A stretch of 64,000 nucleotides of DNA. Source: UBA1756 sp045132235. Its GTDB lineage: Bacteria > Bacteroidota > Bacteroidia > Bacteroidales > WCHB1-69. The stretch is taken from the NCBI GenBank assembly GCA_045132235.1, contig JBGURX010000051.1, positions 21,476-85,475 on the forward strand, written 5' to 3'. Within the stretch, counting starts at the first letter, position 1. Every line of letters begins with the position of its first letter. A program made the translations under genes and the position numbers. The notes beneath the pieces are model-generated. The model saw only the letters and a program-made list of their open reading frames with translations. It searched no databases and was not told the origin of the DNA. Below are positions 17,394-28,700 of this stretch, in pieces.

Positions 17394-18917
17394 CTACTCC
17401 TCTTTTTTCTCTTCTCTCTTTTCGGGTTTCATCTGGGGGAAGAGCAGCACATCTTGGATGGAAGGCGAGTTGGTCATGATCATGGCGAGACGGTCGATGC
17501 CGATGCCGAGACCTGCGGTGGGCGGCATGCCGAACTCGAGAGCACGGAGGAAGTCCTCGTCGAGCACCATTGATTCGGTGTCTCCGCGCTTGCCGAGCTC
17601 CAGCTGGGCCTCGAAGCGCTTGCGCTGGTCGATGGGGTCGTTGAGCTCGGAGTAAGCGTTGCAAAGCTCCTTGCCGTTGCACATCGCCTCGAAACGCTCG
17701 GTCATGCCGGGCTTCGAACGGTGCATCTTGGTAAGCGGCGACATCTCCACAGGGTAGTCGTAGATGAAGGTGGGCTGGATGAGCTTCGACTCGGCGGTCT
17801 CGCCGAAAATCTCGTCAATCAGCTTGCCTTTGCCCATGGTGCTATCTACGGCCACACCCACACTCTTGGCAAAGGCGGCCAGTTCCTCTTCATTCATATT
17901 GGAAACATCCGTGCCGGTGAAATGCTCGATGGCCTCGAACATGGTGTAGCGTTTCCACGGACGCTTGAAATCGATGATGTTTTCGCCCACCTGCACCTTT
18001 GTCGTGCCGTGCAGCGCGATGGCCACGGCCTCCACCATCTCTTCCACCAAATTCATCATCCATTCATAATCCTTATACGCCACATAGAGCTCCATCTGGG
18101 TAAATTCGGGATTGTGGAAACGGTCCATGCCCTCGTTGCGGAAGTCCTTGGAGAACTCGTACACGCCGTCGAAACCGCCCACGATGAGTTTCTTGAGGTA
18201 AAGCTCGTCGGCAATACGGAGGTAGAGCGTCATGTCGAGAGTGTTGTGGTGGGTTTTGAAGGGGCGTGCCGCCGCGCCGCCGTAAAGAGGCTGCAAAATA
18301 GGCGTTTCCACTTCAAGGTATCCTTTGTCATTCAGAAAATTACGCATGGTGTTCACCAGCTTGGTGCGCTTGATGAAGGTCTCTTTCACCTGCGGGTTCA
18401 CGATGAGGTCGAGGTAGCGTTGGCGATAGCGTTGCTCCGGGTCGGAGAAGGCATCGTAGGTGGTGCCGTCTTTCTCCTTCACGATGGGAAGGGGACGGAT
18501 GGATTTGCAGAGCAAGGTGTATTCCTTGACATGGATGCTGGTGGCACCGGTCTGCGTGGTGAACACAAAGCCCTTCACGCCGATGATGTCGCCGATGTCG
18601 AGTTTCTTGAAGACCGTGTTGTACATGGTTTTGTCCTCGCCCGGACAGATTTCGTCGCGTTTGACGTAGATCTGGATTCTGCCGACGGAGTCTTGGAGTT
18701 CGTAGAACGAGACGGCGCCCATGATGCGCTGGCTCATGATACGGCCGGCGAGGCTCACATTCTGGAAGAGGGAGTTGTCGGTGGGGAATTTCTCAAGGAT
18801 TTCCTGTGAAGTGGCGTTCACCTCGAAGAGAGGGGCGGGGTATGCGTTGATGCCCAGCTGGGTGAAGTCGTCTAATTTTTTTCTTCTAATGATTTCTTGC
18901 TCTGATAATTCTGCCAT
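17394..18917 (-). CDS. lysS: Lysyl-tRNA synthetase, class II
   Basis: A 507-residue enzyme charging tRNA-Lys. The start was set at the ATG at 18917 (MAELSEQEII), which matches the family N-terminus; an upstream extension is possible but lies over the promoter. An OB-fold anticodon-binding domain comes first (about residues 50-150: SLAGRIMSQRIMGAVSFYEL). The class II catalytic core follows: motif 1 (FLNDKGYLEVETPIL), motif 2 (FRNEGMDRFHNPEFTQME) and motif 3 (GMPPTAGLGIGIDRL). The C-terminus ends in a charged KPEKREEKKEE tail. First gene of a probable operon with the MscS-type channel and speB. Confidence 0.96.
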   Translation of the reverse strand: MAELSEQEIIRRKKLDDFTQLGINAYPAPLFEVNATSQEILEKFPTDNSLFQNVSLAGRIMSQRIMGAVSFYELQDSVGRIQIYVKRDEICPGEDKTMYNTVFKKLDIGDIIGVKGFVFTTQTGATSIHVKEYTLLCKSIRPLPIVKEKDGTTYDAFSDPEQRYRQRYLDLIVNPQVKETFIKRTKLVNTMRNFLNDKGYLEVETPILQPLYGGAAARPFKTHHNTLDMTLYLRIADELYLKKLIVGGFDGVYEFSKDFRNEGMDRFHNPEFTQMELYVAYKDYEWMMNLVEEMVEAVAIALHGTTKVQVGENIIDFKRPWKRYTMFEAIEHFTGTDVSNMNEEELAAFAKSVGVAVDSTMGKGKLIDEIFGETAESKLIQPTFIYDYPVEMSPLTKMHRSKPGMTERFEAMCNGKELCNAYSELNDPIDQRKRFEAQLELGKRGDTESMVLDEDFLRALEFGMPPTAGLGIGIDRLAMIMTNSPSIQDVLLFPQMKPEKREEKKEE

Positions 18918-18944
18918 GTTATGATGAGTCTTAAAATTCGGGTG

Positions 18945-18952
18945 CAAAAATA
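18945..18952 (-). promoter_or_regulatory. -7 element for lysS
   Basis: The minus strand reads TATTTTTG 28 nt upstream of the chosen lysS start, which supports the shorter start. Confidence 0.6.
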
Positions 18953-18966
18953 CGATTTTTTTGAGT

Positions 18967-18995
18967 AAAAAAAAAGCCTGCACTTTCATGCAGGC
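18967..18995 (-). terminator. Intrinsic terminator of the upstream T9SS cargo gene
   Basis: GCCTGCA and TGCAGGC pair around a 6-nt loop. In the leftward direction the stem is followed by about nine U residues. It lies 25 nt after the stop of the gene ending at 19020 and upstream of the lysS promoter. Confidence 0.8.
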
Positions 18996-19019
18996 CTTTG
19001 GGTTCAGAAAAATCAGCGA

Positions 19020-19724
19020 TTAGCGAACCACGCTGACTTTCTTGGTGGTGACATTCTGACCGTCAGCGATACGCACGATGTACATACCTTTGGCGAGAAC
19101 GGAAGCGTCGATAGCCTGGTTGGCAGAAGCGCTCTCAACATTGGCCACCATGCGACCGTTCATGTCGAAAACAGAAACCTGAGCACCCTCAGCGTTGGCA
19201 ACGTTGATCACGTCGGAAGCGGGGTTCGGGTAAACATTGATTTCACCAGCAACGATGTTCTCAACACCAGTGCCACGGGAAACCTGAATGCAGGCAGTGT
19301 TGTTGGATGAAACAGGATCAGTGGCAGAACCTACAATACGGACGGTCCAGCACATTTCAAAAGTGCCCTCTAAGCCATACTCACTCATTTCATCAGCTGT
19401 GAGAAGGGTAGCACCCAAAGCCTGGGTAACACCCATAGATAAATCCGACATATCTGCGCCAAGATTATACAAGGAGCCAAAAGCCATGCCTTCGATAGTA
19501 ATATCCAAGAACACGGTATCAGTGGCAGCAGGAACATCAGGACCATTATTGGTGATGGCCACGTACGGAGTGAAGTCTTCCGACATAGAAAGGTTGTAGG
19601 CATCCGTCAATTGAGCCTGCTGACCAACAACCTCGCAAAAACCGATCAAACCATAGTCAACGGTCTGAGCGTTCAAGGCAACAACAGTTACCAAAGCTGC
19701 AAAAAGGGTAAAAAGTTTTTTCAT
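19020..19724 (-). CDS. T9SS cargo protein with CARDB-like domain
   Basis: A 234-residue secreted protein. The ATG at 19724 gives a clean signal peptide (MKKLFTLFAALVTVVALNAQ). The middle (about 25-150) has the NNGP...ATDTVFLDITI pattern of CARDB-like Ig folds. The last ~75 residues are a type A sorting domain (NVYPNPASD ... KKVSVVR), so it should cross the outer membrane by the T9SS. It is a clear paralogue of the next gene: both begin the mature part with (S/T)VDY(E/G)L(L/I)GF and share CVQVxR before the sorting domain. Own promoter and terminator. Function unknown. Confidence 0.82.
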   Translation of the reverse strand: MKKLFTLFAALVTVVALNAQTVDYGLIGFCEVVGQQAQLTDAYNLSMSEDFTPYVAITNNGPDVPAATDTVFLDITIEGMAFGSLYNLGADMSDLSMGVTQALGATLLTADEMSEYGLEGTFEMCWTVRIVGSATDPVSSNNTACIQVSRGTGVENIVAGEINVYPNPASDVINVANAEGAQVSVFDMNGRMVANVESASANQAIDASVLAKGMYIVRIADGQNVTTKKVSVVR

Positions 19725-19769
19725 AATAAATTGGTTTTGGTTAATAATAAGATGAAAATTTTCGGATGG

Positions 19770-19777
19770 CAAAATTA
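19770..19777 (-). promoter_or_regulatory. -7 element for the 234-residue T9SS cargo gene
   Basis: The minus strand reads TAATTTTG, about 45 nt upstream of the chosen ATG. This supports rejecting the longer frame that begins upstream of it. Confidence 0.55.
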
Positions 19778-19819
19778 CATTTTTTTCTGAAAGAATATTC
19801 TAAAAAATGCTAAAAAATC

Positions 19820-20515
19820 TTATTTTGTCACAATAATTTTCTGCACCGTTTCCGAAGTCCCGTTGGTCATTTTCACAAAATACATCCCCGCTGACCAATT
19901 CGACAAATCGGCTGAAAAGTTCTCCTCCACCATACGGTTTTCCATCATTTTTCTCCCCGACATGGCAAATACCTCCACCTTCGTGCCTGAAGGGGCATGG
20001 ATTTGCAGCACGTCATTCGCTGGATTAGGCCATACCCTAAAGGCATCGTCCGCGTACTCCGGCACCGGCAACGGACGGTTCACCTGCACACAGGCGCGGT
20101 TGTTGGCCGACACGGGGTCGGTGGCACTCCCCGCTATGCGAACCTCCATACAGAGCTGGAAATCCGTAATCACACTCTGATCCATCATCTCGGCGGTCAT
20201 CAGCGGCTGCGGCAATGACACCGTGGCCTCCTGGCCCGGGGTCAGACTCTGCAACTGACTTCCCCTCAAGAAGATGTAAGTGATATAACTACTGTTATAA
20301 TAAACATCGAAATAAACAGTGTCATCCTCTGCAGGCACGCCCGGCCCGTTGTTCTTCAACCGGACCGAAGGCGTCAAATCCTCATCGGAAGACAGCAACA
20401 AATCTTCCACCAAATTTCCCTGACCATCCAGGAAACCCAACAATTCGTAATCCACCGACTGCGCCTGCAAGGCCATCACACCCATCATTAACAAAACAAA
20501 AAACACCTTTTTCAT
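19820..20515 (-). CDS. T9SS cargo protein with CARDB-like domain (paralogue)
   Basis: A 231-residue secreted protein with signal peptide (1-18), a single CARDB/Ig-like domain (SVRLKNNGPGVPAEDDTVYFD at about 49-69, STSVRI-type strands) and a type A sorting domain (FRVWPNPANDV ... KIIVTK). It is paralogous to the gene at 19020-19724 in layout and at both ends of the mature protein, suggesting tandem duplication. Its start is 3 nt from the stop of the SAM-hydrolase-like gene, so it is the last gene of that transcript. Confidence 0.82.
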   Translation of the reverse strand: MKKVFFVLLMMGVMALQAQSVDYELLGFLDGQGNLVEDLLLSSDEDLTPSVRLKNNGPGVPAEDDTVYFDVYYNSSYITYIFLRGSQLQSLTPGQEATVSLPQPLMTAEMMDQSVITDFQLCMEVRIAGSATDPVSANNRACVQVNRPLPVPEYADDAFRVWPNPANDVLQIHAPSGTKVEVFAMSGRKMMENRMVEENFSADLSNWSAGMYFVKMTNGTSETVQKIIVTK

Positions 20516-20518
20516 CTT

Positions 20519-21289
20519 TTATGAATTTGAATTTAAAAATTTAATCTCTATTTCCTGCCTTATGCTCCACTTCGGCACAATCACCAACTTCGCCCCATAA
20601 CTCACAATCTCCAACACTCCCAACGAATTCGCCACCAGATAAGGCTCATAATCCGTCTCATAACGCTCATGGAACTTCCTTATCACACAGCCACTCAACC
20701 GGATTTCAAACGACTGTTCCCCTAACGCATCCTTGAACACATCCACCGGAATGTTCGTCACCACATTGTGATGGCTGTCAATATACATCACATTGCCTTT
20801 CAGCACATGGTCGGCCTCCGAATAGGCATGCCGTAGCGGATAGTTTGGGACTTCCAGCACCACATTCTCTGTCATATCCTGACAACGACCAGACGAGCAG
20901 GCCTCTGCCAAGCGGCACATCTGCACAATACAATCATCGTCACTCCCCACAAAGCGACGCACCTGCAGGGTACCATCAGGAAACAGTGCTGGAAACACTC
21001 CATTATCCACCCCCACAAAAAAATGTCCCTCCATATTCACCACCACAGGCTTCTCACTGGTCGAACGGGAAACACCCGTCAGCATCAAATGCAAGGTTCC
21101 CTCCGGGAAACGCCGGTACAGACGCGACATCATGAATGCCGTCTGGTTGACATCCAGCAGCTCCACATCATGTGCCAAATCCACAATACAGGCATCAGGG
21201 AATCGCTTGTAAAGTTCCCACTTCAACAATCCCAACGACACGTCATCCCAACCCCAGTCGCTAATCAGTGTGATCACTTGTTTCTCCAT
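20519..21289 (-). CDS. SAM hydroxide adenosyltransferase family protein (DUF62)
   Basis: A 256-residue protein of the family that includes S-adenosyl-L-methionine hydroxide adenosyltransferase and the actinomycete fluorinase/chlorinase. Members typically hydrolyse SAM to adenosine and methionine. Family marks are the N-terminal ITLISDWGWDD (usually TDFG), the AHDVELLDVNQTAFMM helix, and FFVGVDNGVFPALF, which aligns with the PDNG motif. The C-terminal beta-barrel includes IDSHHNVVTNI. Asp-Gly substitutions at the first motif (SDWGWDD) are typical of the Bacteroidota branch as far as I can judge. It lies between the serine hydrolase gene and a T9SS cargo gene. Confidence 0.85.
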   Translation of the reverse strand: MEKQVITLISDWGWDDVSLGLLKWELYKRFPDACIVDLAHDVELLDVNQTAFMMSRLYRRFPEGTLHLMLTGVSRSTSEKPVVVNMEGHFFVGVDNGVFPALFPDGTLQVRRFVGSDDDCIVQMCRLAEACSSGRCQDMTENVVLEVPNYPLRHAYSEADHVLKGNVMYIDSHHNVVTNIPVDVFKDALGEQSFEIRLSGCVIRKFHERYETDYEPYLVANSLGVLEIVSYGAKLVIVPKWSIRQEIEIKFLNSNS

Positions 21290-21317
21290 CCGTCAAGTAT
21301 TGCGTACAATAAAAATT

Positions 21318-22580
21318 TCATTCCTCCCACAATCCCTGGTAAATTTCATGCTGCACCAGCAGCCGCAGTTTGCTTTTCGACAACAGATTCTCTTCCGCAC
21401 TCGGATACACGCGATTCGAAAGGAAGATATAGATAAAGTCGTTCTGCGGGTCGCACCAAAACACCGTGCCTGTAAAGCCCTGATGCCCGTAGGTCTTGTT
21501 ACCGGCGTCATCCGGCAGCAATCCCGTCTCTCCAGCAAACTTGGGGGTATCGAATCCCAAGCCTCGCCGGTTGCAGCCATGCATCGGACAGGTGCTCACA
21601 AACTGAAGCACGGTCTTCTCCGACAAATAAGTTCTCCCCTCCCATTCTCCGCCATTCATCAGCATCTGCAAAATGACGGCCACCTCGTGGGCAGTGGAAA
21701 AAAGCCCTGCATTGCCACATACGCCGCCGAACACCGCTGCCGACTGGTCGTGCACATAGCCTCGCAACTGCTGCTTACGGAAATAGGTGTCATTTTCCGT
21801 AGGCGCAATATTCTCCACCGAAGTCCACTCCTTCGGGTTGAAACCCGTGCGGGTCAGGTTCATCGGACGATAGAAATTACGGTTGAGGAATTCATCCATC
21901 GGCTCGCCAGCAATCTTTTCCACAATCTCTTTCATCAAAATGAAACCCAAATCGCTGTACACATACTTCTTCTGTCCCAGTTTGAGATGGGCAATCTTAT
22001 ACAAAACCGTGTCGGGAAAATCTGACCGGAGATAAACGCTGTCGGCCACTACCACCGAATAGAGTGAATCCGGGGTGGAGTGCAACCATTTCGTGTCCCA
22101 CACTCCCTTCGGGGAAATCTCGCGGTAAAAAGGCACAAAGGCACTCAGTCCGGAGGTATGTGTCATCAGCTCCGCAATGGTAAGATCCCCTACGGCCGTG
22201 CCCGCTGTATAGTCGAGATAATCGGAAACCTTATCCGTAATGCGCAACTCATGGTTATCATACAGCTTCATCACCGCGAGCGTGGTGGCCAGCGATTTGG
22301 TCATAGATGCCACATCATACATCGTGGAATCATTCACGGGAAGATTAGTATCGTAAGTCTGATAACCGAAGTTGCGGTCATACACAACCTTTCCCCTATA
22401 CAACGCCAAAATCTGGCAGCCAGGAAGGACATGCTGGTCGATGCAATGCTGCACCATATTCTCAATTCGTTGGTTGAAGATGGGGGAAAGCTCGCTATAG
22501 CCTTGCGTTTCCTGTGCCACAACCCACTCATTCACAAAGAGAAACAAAGAAAGAAGAAGAACAACCAGTCTTTTAAACAT
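21318..22580 (-). CDS. Serine hydrolase, class C beta-lactamase/PBP4*-like
   Basis: A 420-residue exported protein (signal peptide about 1-22, ending VVAQ). The active-site triad of the class C beta-lactamase fold is visible: SMTK (SxxK, about residues 92-95), YSD in VYSDLGFILM (Tyr of the YxN-like motif, about 209-211), and HQG in TYGHQGFTG (KTG position). MTHTSGL is also typical. This family includes D,D-peptidases, esterases and amidases, so substrate cannot be assigned. Likely periplasmic. First gene of the transcript running to 19820, with a TAnnTTTG element 18 nt upstream. Confidence 0.87.
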   Translation of the reverse strand: MFKRLVVLLLSLFLFVNEWVVAQETQGYSELSPIFNQRIENMVQHCIDQHVLPGCQILALYRGKVVYDRNFGYQTYDTNLPVNDSTMYDVASMTKSLATTLAVMKLYDNHELRITDKVSDYLDYTAGTAVGDLTIAELMTHTSGLSAFVPFYREISPKGVWDTKWLHSTPDSLYSVVVADSVYLRSDFPDTVLYKIAHLKLGQKKYVYSDLGFILMKEIVEKIAGEPMDEFLNRNFYRPMNLTRTGFNPKEWTSVENIAPTENDTYFRKQQLRGYVHDQSAAVFGGVCGNAGLFSTAHEVAVILQMLMNGGEWEGRTYLSEKTVLQFVSTCPMHGCNRRGLGFDTPKFAGETGLLPDDAGNKTYGHQGFTGTVFWCDPQNDFIYIFLSNRVYPSAEENLLSKSKLRLLVQHEIYQGLWEE

Positions 22581-22597
22581 AACAACTCAAATATCCG

Positions 22598-22605
22598 CAA
22601 AAATA
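22598..22605 (-). promoter_or_regulatory. -7 element for the serine hydrolase gene
   Basis: The minus strand reads TATTTTTG, 17 nt upstream of the start codon. Confidence 0.6.
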
Positions 22606-22675
22606 AAAGATTGAAATGAAAAGAGGGAGCAGAGGGATTGAAATTTATAAACATAAAAATGTAGAAAAAAGAGAT

Positions 22676-22706
22676 AAAAAAAGGGGCTGTCAAATGACAG
22701 CCCCTT
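22676..22706 (-). terminator. Intrinsic terminator of the giant adhesin gene
   Basis: A perfect 12-bp stem (AAGGGGCTGTCA and complement) with a 2-nt centre, followed leftward by a U run, 20 nt after the stop codon. Confidence 0.85.
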
Positions 22707-22726
22707 GAGGTATTTCATATCAGGGA

Positions 22727-25700
22727 TTATCTGACAATCACAACACGTTTGGTCGCAATGACATCCTTGTTGCGGGCGGTCACCATGTAAATACCCTGAG
22801 CGAAGTCGGAGGTGTTGATCTTGATGATCGGAGTGGACTCGCTGTCGATGTCGATGTTGGTGTTAGAAAGCACCTTGCCATTTCCATCGGAGAGGATTAC
22901 AGAGGTTTCGCCGCTGAAGCCAGAGAGCTCAACCGTCACATAATCGCGAGCCGGGTTCGGGTAAGCCACCACAGTGGGAAGGTTGCCCAGAGCATCCACC
23001 GTAACCACACCTTCCATCGGATTGACAAACGGAGCGCTAGCAACGATCGGATCGCCCGTAACCGTCATGAAGATGTTGAGGGAAGAGATGACATTGCTGG
23101 TCGGTTGACCATACTGGCCACCCACCGTTCCATCGCTAGGACAATAACCTTCACCTAACCAATCGGTACCGCTAATGTACTCAACCATATCAACATGAAT
23201 CATGTACTCGCCAGGCTGTCTGAACTGCGTGAAGCCAATGGTATTCGGACGGCCATAGAGATAACCAATACCGGAATTCGTTCCCAGAGCAGTGAACTGA
23301 CTGTTAGGATAACATGCATACCGCGGCGTCAACCAACACAGATTGAAGTAGTCGTATCTGTTACCAGCCGACACACCCAAGCCAAGCTCCGGATAATCAG
23401 CAGGAATTACAACAGGAGCCGTGTTAATGGACTGAGCATTGAGTGAGTAAGCATCCAAATAAGTACGGTAGGTGGGCGAGAAGTAGTCATCCACATCGGA
23501 AGTGATTTCAATCGTATCATTACCCACAATTCTGAACAAGGTGTAGTGGAAGCCCACCTTCACACCTGAACAGTTCATACAGTTACGGTTCACGAAGATT
23601 TCGAAGCCCTTCTGACCAGCAGCATAGTTGCCCGTCTCGAAGTAGCCATGAATTTCACGCTCCTGCAAAGTAGTCACATTCTCAAGAGCAATATGGGTGT
23701 ACTGTGACGGAGCATTATTGTTCACATCACGCACCAACAGATAAGCCTTATCCGTGACAGTCAGATGGAGAATCCAGACACTGTCGCATCCGTTGACGCT
23801 TGTAAGACTATCATAGATGGTGTAAACCGTATCATTCACCGTAATCACCGTGTTGTCAATCACAACAGGATTGGAACCGCGATCAGTGTGACCAGCCCAA
23901 GTGAACGGCAAATTACCTTTACACACGCGGGCGGTGTCGTGGAATTCGTAGGTCGGATAGACAGTCAGCATAGCAGAAGCCGTATCGGAGCAACCGCGTG
24001 CATCCACCACTTCCACCACAAACTTGTACTCACCTTCACTGAAATCAGCGGCTAACATGCCGTTCGTGATTCCAGTATGATCGTGATCAGCCAACGATCC
24101 CAGCTGTGTAGTATCACCATCCTTCACGTAGAACCAAGTGTAATTGTAATTCGCGGTGCCCTGCTGATGAGGATATAACGTAGGATCCGGCAAGTTGGTT
24201 ACCAATCTGAAGTCAACATTGTCACAATTGGAGGTAAGCACATTGTCGGAAAGGTCTGTGATCTTAAGGTTAACAATCAATGTATCAGGCTGCAGCACTT
24301 CAATGATAGAATCAGCAGCATGGCAACCATCGGCATCAACGGCCTTCACGGTATAAATACCAGCGGCCACATCATTGAACACAACGTAGTTGTCGGTGAT
24401 GGAGTCGCCCAAAACTTGGGTCGTGCCCAACCAGATGCTAACGGTATCTTGGTCAGTACCACCAGAAGTCCAAACCATAATCTTACCATCCGTCATGCTG
24501 TGGCAGCTTACGCTATCCATTCTCACAGAGTCGATGACAAACGGAGCAGGAATGGTAATACGGATACTGTCGGTGTTCACATTCTCACAAGTGTCTTTGT
24601 AAGTGAGGTAAACCATCGTAGTATCAGTGATAGGCGTATTAGCAGCAGGAGTCTGAGTAATTTCCCATGCAGCGCTGGTACAATTGTCGGTATAGTGTGC
24701 ACGGATAGAATCGGTAACATCAGGAATCTGGAAAGTACAGTTGCCAACAGAGGTAGCAGCCACATCAGGAAGGGTAGTGACATCCAGTGTCGGAGGAGTC
24801 GAATCCTTGATTCTGATGATCTGGTCAACCGTAGTAGAATCATTGCTGCAAGGATCCTTCAAGACATAGGTTCTGGTAATGTAATTCTCATTCTCACAAC
24901 CCTGACCATCACGTGTGACATTATCAATGTAATAAACCGTCACATCATGACAATCCTTAACATGCAAGCCAGCAGCGCCCAAAGCAGCGGTATCGGTATA
25001 AACTTCAACCAGATAATTAAGGGAAGCATTGTAATCGCAGTTAGCGTCAGTATAAATGAGTTTTTCCGGCAATGTACCTGAAACCTCAGGCTTCAAGGTA
25101 TCAAGCGTAATGATGTACTGGATGAACTGAGACTGGTTGCCAGTGCTATCCACAACCGTGTAGATACGAACCACAGTATCATTGCAAGTACCTGAAGTAA
25201 CAGTCTCAACGCAAGTGAGGGTATCAACGGGCTGGCAATCCTCGATGCTGTTCATACCCGGATAAGCAAGTGCATCAGCAAAATGCTTCATCGTATCCGG
25301 AATGGCCGGAGCGCAGTCCAAAGCAGTGGAGTAGAGCAGAGAATCCTTCACCTTCGGCAGACTCGTCAGAGCATCTATCTCATCCGTAGAAATCTGCGGA
25401 GCAAAGGTATCGCGGACGAAGATGTCGTGAGTGAAGGTCGTAGAGTGCGTGCAAGAATCAGAAATCGTATAGACTCTGTGAATCTTGGCCACATACGGCA
25501 GGTTGGTAAGAGCCGTGTAAGTGGTGTCAGCCACACAGGTCATATTGTCATCCAAGTTGCAATCCACAACGGTATTGTTCGTGTAAGCAGCCAACAAAGC
25601 CGTAACCGTCGTGAACGGAGCATCGGCAGCGAGGTCGCAATCATTGAAATCATGCATGAAAGCAGTATCTCCATCAAGCTCGGTGAAGTTGAGAACCGGA

Positions 25701-28700
25701 GCGGTAGAGTCGTTAATCCAAATCTTCTGAGTGAAGTAAGTACGTGAAACCTTGCCACAATTATCCACAAGCTCGTACACGCGGGTCACTAAACGATGGC
25801 AACAGATATCTGCAGTGTCAGCGTGGAAAATTCTGACCGTAGAGTTATCATCCACATTGCAATCCTCATAGACAAAAGTATTGTTATTGTAAGCGAGGAC
25901 ATCACCAACGGTAGCGAAAACAGGAATATCTGCACCCAGACAATCGGTGGAAGTTTCATCCATCTTGATCACCGTATCTTTGAGGTTCGTCGTAAGCACA
26001 ACCGGAGCAGTAGTGTCAATCATACGAATAGCCTGGAAGAATTCGTCAGAAACATTGTGGCAGGAATCTTCAACAGTGTAATAAACCGTATCAACGGAGA
26101 AGCAGCCATTGTGCACCCAACCGCTGGTACGAGTCTGCTTGAAGGTGTTGACATTGAGGTGGCAATCAGTGATAGTATAACCATGTGCAAGGGCACTATC
26201 CAAGTTGGGCCAATGTTTACCAGTGGTATCAGTACTGGTGCATTCCGGATAGGACATGTAAATCGTATCCTCCCTCAAGGTGGCAGGTGCCACTACCTCT
26301 GGAGCAAGCTTGTCGTAGTATGCAACACGCAGCTGGAACAGATCCGTAGAAACATTGTTGCAAACATCCTTCACTTTATAGTAATAGTCGATATAACGCA
26401 CACAAGCATCAGCAGAAGTATCGGCATGGTCAAAGACAATCGAATTGCTGTCAACTTTACACTCAATAACTGAATAAGCGTGGTTATCGAATGCATATAA
26501 CTTCTTGTATGAGTCAATCTGCAAAACAGTATCCAAAGCAACCACATTGCAATTCTCATCCTGAACCGTGTCTATCGTACGGAATTCTCCAGGATACTGA
26601 GCCACCGGAGCCGTGCTGTCCACAACGATGATGTACTGATAGAAGGTTTCAGAAACATTACCGCAAGAGTCGGCCACCGTGTAAGGAACCGTAACCTTGA
26701 TGTTGTTGCAACCCTCAGGTTCCTCTGTATAGGTACCGTAAGTCAAAGCAGCACTGGTATCAACGATGTTGCAATCGGTGATGGTATAACCGTGAGCAAT
26801 AGCATCCTTACCCTTTGTCCAGTAAGGCAATGTTGCAGGAACTTGGCAGTCATCAGTCATGCGGATAGAGTCATTCAGAATAGTAGTGCCTTCCACAACC
26901 GGTTTCACATTGTCAAGAATCACGATGGTCATCGTGAACTTGTCATCAGAAATGTTACCGCAAAGGTCTTTAACCTTGTAGTAGTAATGGACAAACTGCG
27001 CGCAGCCCGGTGCCGTGGTGTCACCAACGAGGGTAGCGTCATCAGCAACAGTAACCAAAGCGTTGCTGTCCAGTCTGCATTCATCAACCTTGTAGTTAGT
27101 GTCGAATTGGTACAATTTCTTAAAGGTAGTGATATCGAGAATAGTCTGCGGAACCGTGAACTGGCAATCAGCAGTAAGATAAATGGTATCTTTGTGCTCG
27201 TATGCGGGAACCACCGGTTTCACATTATCCATGATGTAGAGGGTATCCGTAAAGATGCTCTGTTTACCGAAGCAGTCTTCCACCGTGAAGGGAGTAAGGA
27301 TGGTCTTTTCCGGACAATTGCCCTCAATAACCGTACTGGTACCACGCGTAATGGTGTAACCAGAGCATTCCTCGATTCCCATCGTCCAACCGTAAGAATT
27401 ACTGGAAGTATAATTCAACAATTCATTGTAACGAGCAGCCGTATCGGCGGTAACATCACTGCAATCAGCCATCATATACACGGTGTCGCTCGGTTGAGCA
27501 CCGGTGATATTCGGAACAATATCGTCAATCACATGGATGGTATCCCACAAGATGGAAGAATTGTTGCAACCATCGGCAATCGTGTACTTACACAGAATTG
27601 TGGAGTCGCAACCGGCGAGACTGCCAGAATAAAGGGTATCCACGTGGAAAATTGAAAGGGCATCATCGCTCGGGCAATCGGTGATAATTGCACCAGCAGC
27701 TCTCAAAGCATCCACACTAGTATAGGTCTCGAAAGTGAAAGTGCAGTTGTCAGACAAATAAACATCATGGCTCATGTGGGTAACAACCGGCGGTGTAGTA
27801 TCGGTAACAACGATATTCTGATAGAGCGGGATGGCATTACCGCAGTGGTCTTTCACAACATACGAAATCTTATAAGTCGCTGAACAACCATCCTGCGACA
27901 GGAATTCAGGAGGATAGGCATTCAAGTCATTGCGCACGATGGTAATTACACCTACCGGATAAGCGCAATCGGTAATGCTGCTGATGCCAAACTCCGGATG
28001 ATTAGCCAAGAAGCTGGCCAACGTGTCAAAGTGAGCGGTAACAGTATCAAACTTCCAAGTCATCGAACTCATAAAGGCATCCATAATCGTTTCGAGGGTA
28101 TCACAATTTGCATTGTAATAGATGGTGTCGTTCCGCATGGAATTACCCGTGACAAATGTAACAACCGGAGCTGTCGTATCAATAACGGTGAACTCGCGAT
28201 CATATTGGGTACGTTTACCGCAATCATCCACAGAAGTAAAGGTGATGTATTTAGTACCAAACACTTTTCTACTGGAAGTAGTGCAACCATTATAGAACGG
28301 CGCACCAGCACTATTATTGGTAACCGGATAAGTGGTTTGCTGACAGCTGTCACCAGCATCCGGAATAGTGAGCCATGCATTGAAATCAGCTTCCCAGTTG
28401 CTGCAATCCACAGTGTCATTATCAGGAGCTGTGAACTGCGGTCCAACACGGTCAATGATACGGAAGTACTCAACCACTGGTGTGGACCAGTTTTCTTTAC
28501 AATCCTTAGCACGGAACTCAAAAGTATATTTACCGTCGCAATCCGTACCCTGCCAGCCCCAGTAATGTTTACCGTCAATCAAGGCAGAGGTATCGGAGAA
28601 AATCAATGTATCGGCACCAACGATACGACGTACTTCAACCACCACATTATCTCCATCACAATCATCATAGTACACCACACTGTTTATCCAATTACGCAGG

